64,000 nt of DNA, taken from contig JBBDXW010000025.1 in NCBI GenBank assembly GCA_040902105.1, positions 62,001-126,000 on the forward strand, given 5' to 3'. The notes under the pieces were generated by a model, which was not told the origin of the DNA, made no database searches, and was given only the letters and a program-made list of their open reading frames with translations. Shown piece by piece: positions 63,981 to 64,000 of the stretch. This DNA is from IDS-8 sp040902105. Lineage in GTDB: Bacteria; Pseudomonadota; Gammaproteobacteria; Steroidobacterales; Woeseiaceae. Within the stretch, counting starts at the first letter, position 1. Every line of letters starts with the position of its first letter. The position numbers and the translations under genes were made by a program.

Positions 63981-64000
63981 ATCCGTCACACGCGTTCCAC

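Overview
The window looks like a moderately G+C-rich proteobacterial chromosome, most likely a gammaproteobacterium. That guess rests on gene content, not on a marker gene. A run of exactly 100 N shows a draft or metagenome assembly. Nearly everything belongs to one exopolysaccharide locus of the exosortase A (XrtA/PEP-CTERM) type. I saw no rRNA, tRNA, CRISPR array or transposase.

Right part (39-64 kb): the recognisable XrtA core, read mostly leftwards. It contains the TPR lipoprotein PrsT, outer-membrane export lipoprotein, Wzz-like chain-length protein, tyrosine autokinase, TIGR03016-type outer-membrane protein, DUF3473 deacetylase, FemAB protein, amidotransferase, XrtA fused to an EpsI domain, and a run of glycosyltransferases with a second asparagine-synthase-like enzyme and a second deacetylase. 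Many of these genes overlap or are a few bases apart. A third, degenerate asparagine synthase lies on the opposite strand, followed by a GT2 enzyme, an acyl carrier protein and the two exosortase-A-associated hydrolases. The acyl-CoA ligase and PLP decarboxylase that belong with these hydrolases sit at 2-5 kb, at the other end of the window.

Left and middle parts (5-39 kb): accessory genes between those two halves. They include glycosyltransferases, a flippase, an exosortase-associated O-antigen-ligase-like polymerase, and large secreted modular proteins (an Ig/BACON/sorbosone-dehydrogenase/Kelch protein, a DUF5060 glycoside hydrolase, a purple-acid-phosphatase-like protein). There is also an operon of a NoeA-like methyltransferase, a second YidC-like insertase and a membrane alkaline-phosphatase-fold enzyme, a GT4/ATP-grasp pair, and two Tat-exported proteins.

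The most interesting part is a four-gene operon at 14124-19671: an MBOAT acyltransferase fused to an SGNH domain, a carrier protein, an adenylation enzyme and an acyl-CoA dehydrogenase. The ten specificity residues of the adenylation enzyme read DLLYLALVCK, which I recall as the code of the L-prolyl-AMP ligases PltF and RedM. The dehydrogenase has its catalytic glutamate at the isovaleryl-CoA-dehydrogenase position. This is Dlt-like logic (DltA/C/B/D) rebuilt with a proline-to-pyrrole cassette, and suggests that a surface glycan is esterified with pyrrole-2-carboxylate or proline. I know of no described system of this kind.

The N block lies in a duplicated domain of the glycoside hydrolase gene. 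Comparison with the intact copy predicts that 458 bases are missing.
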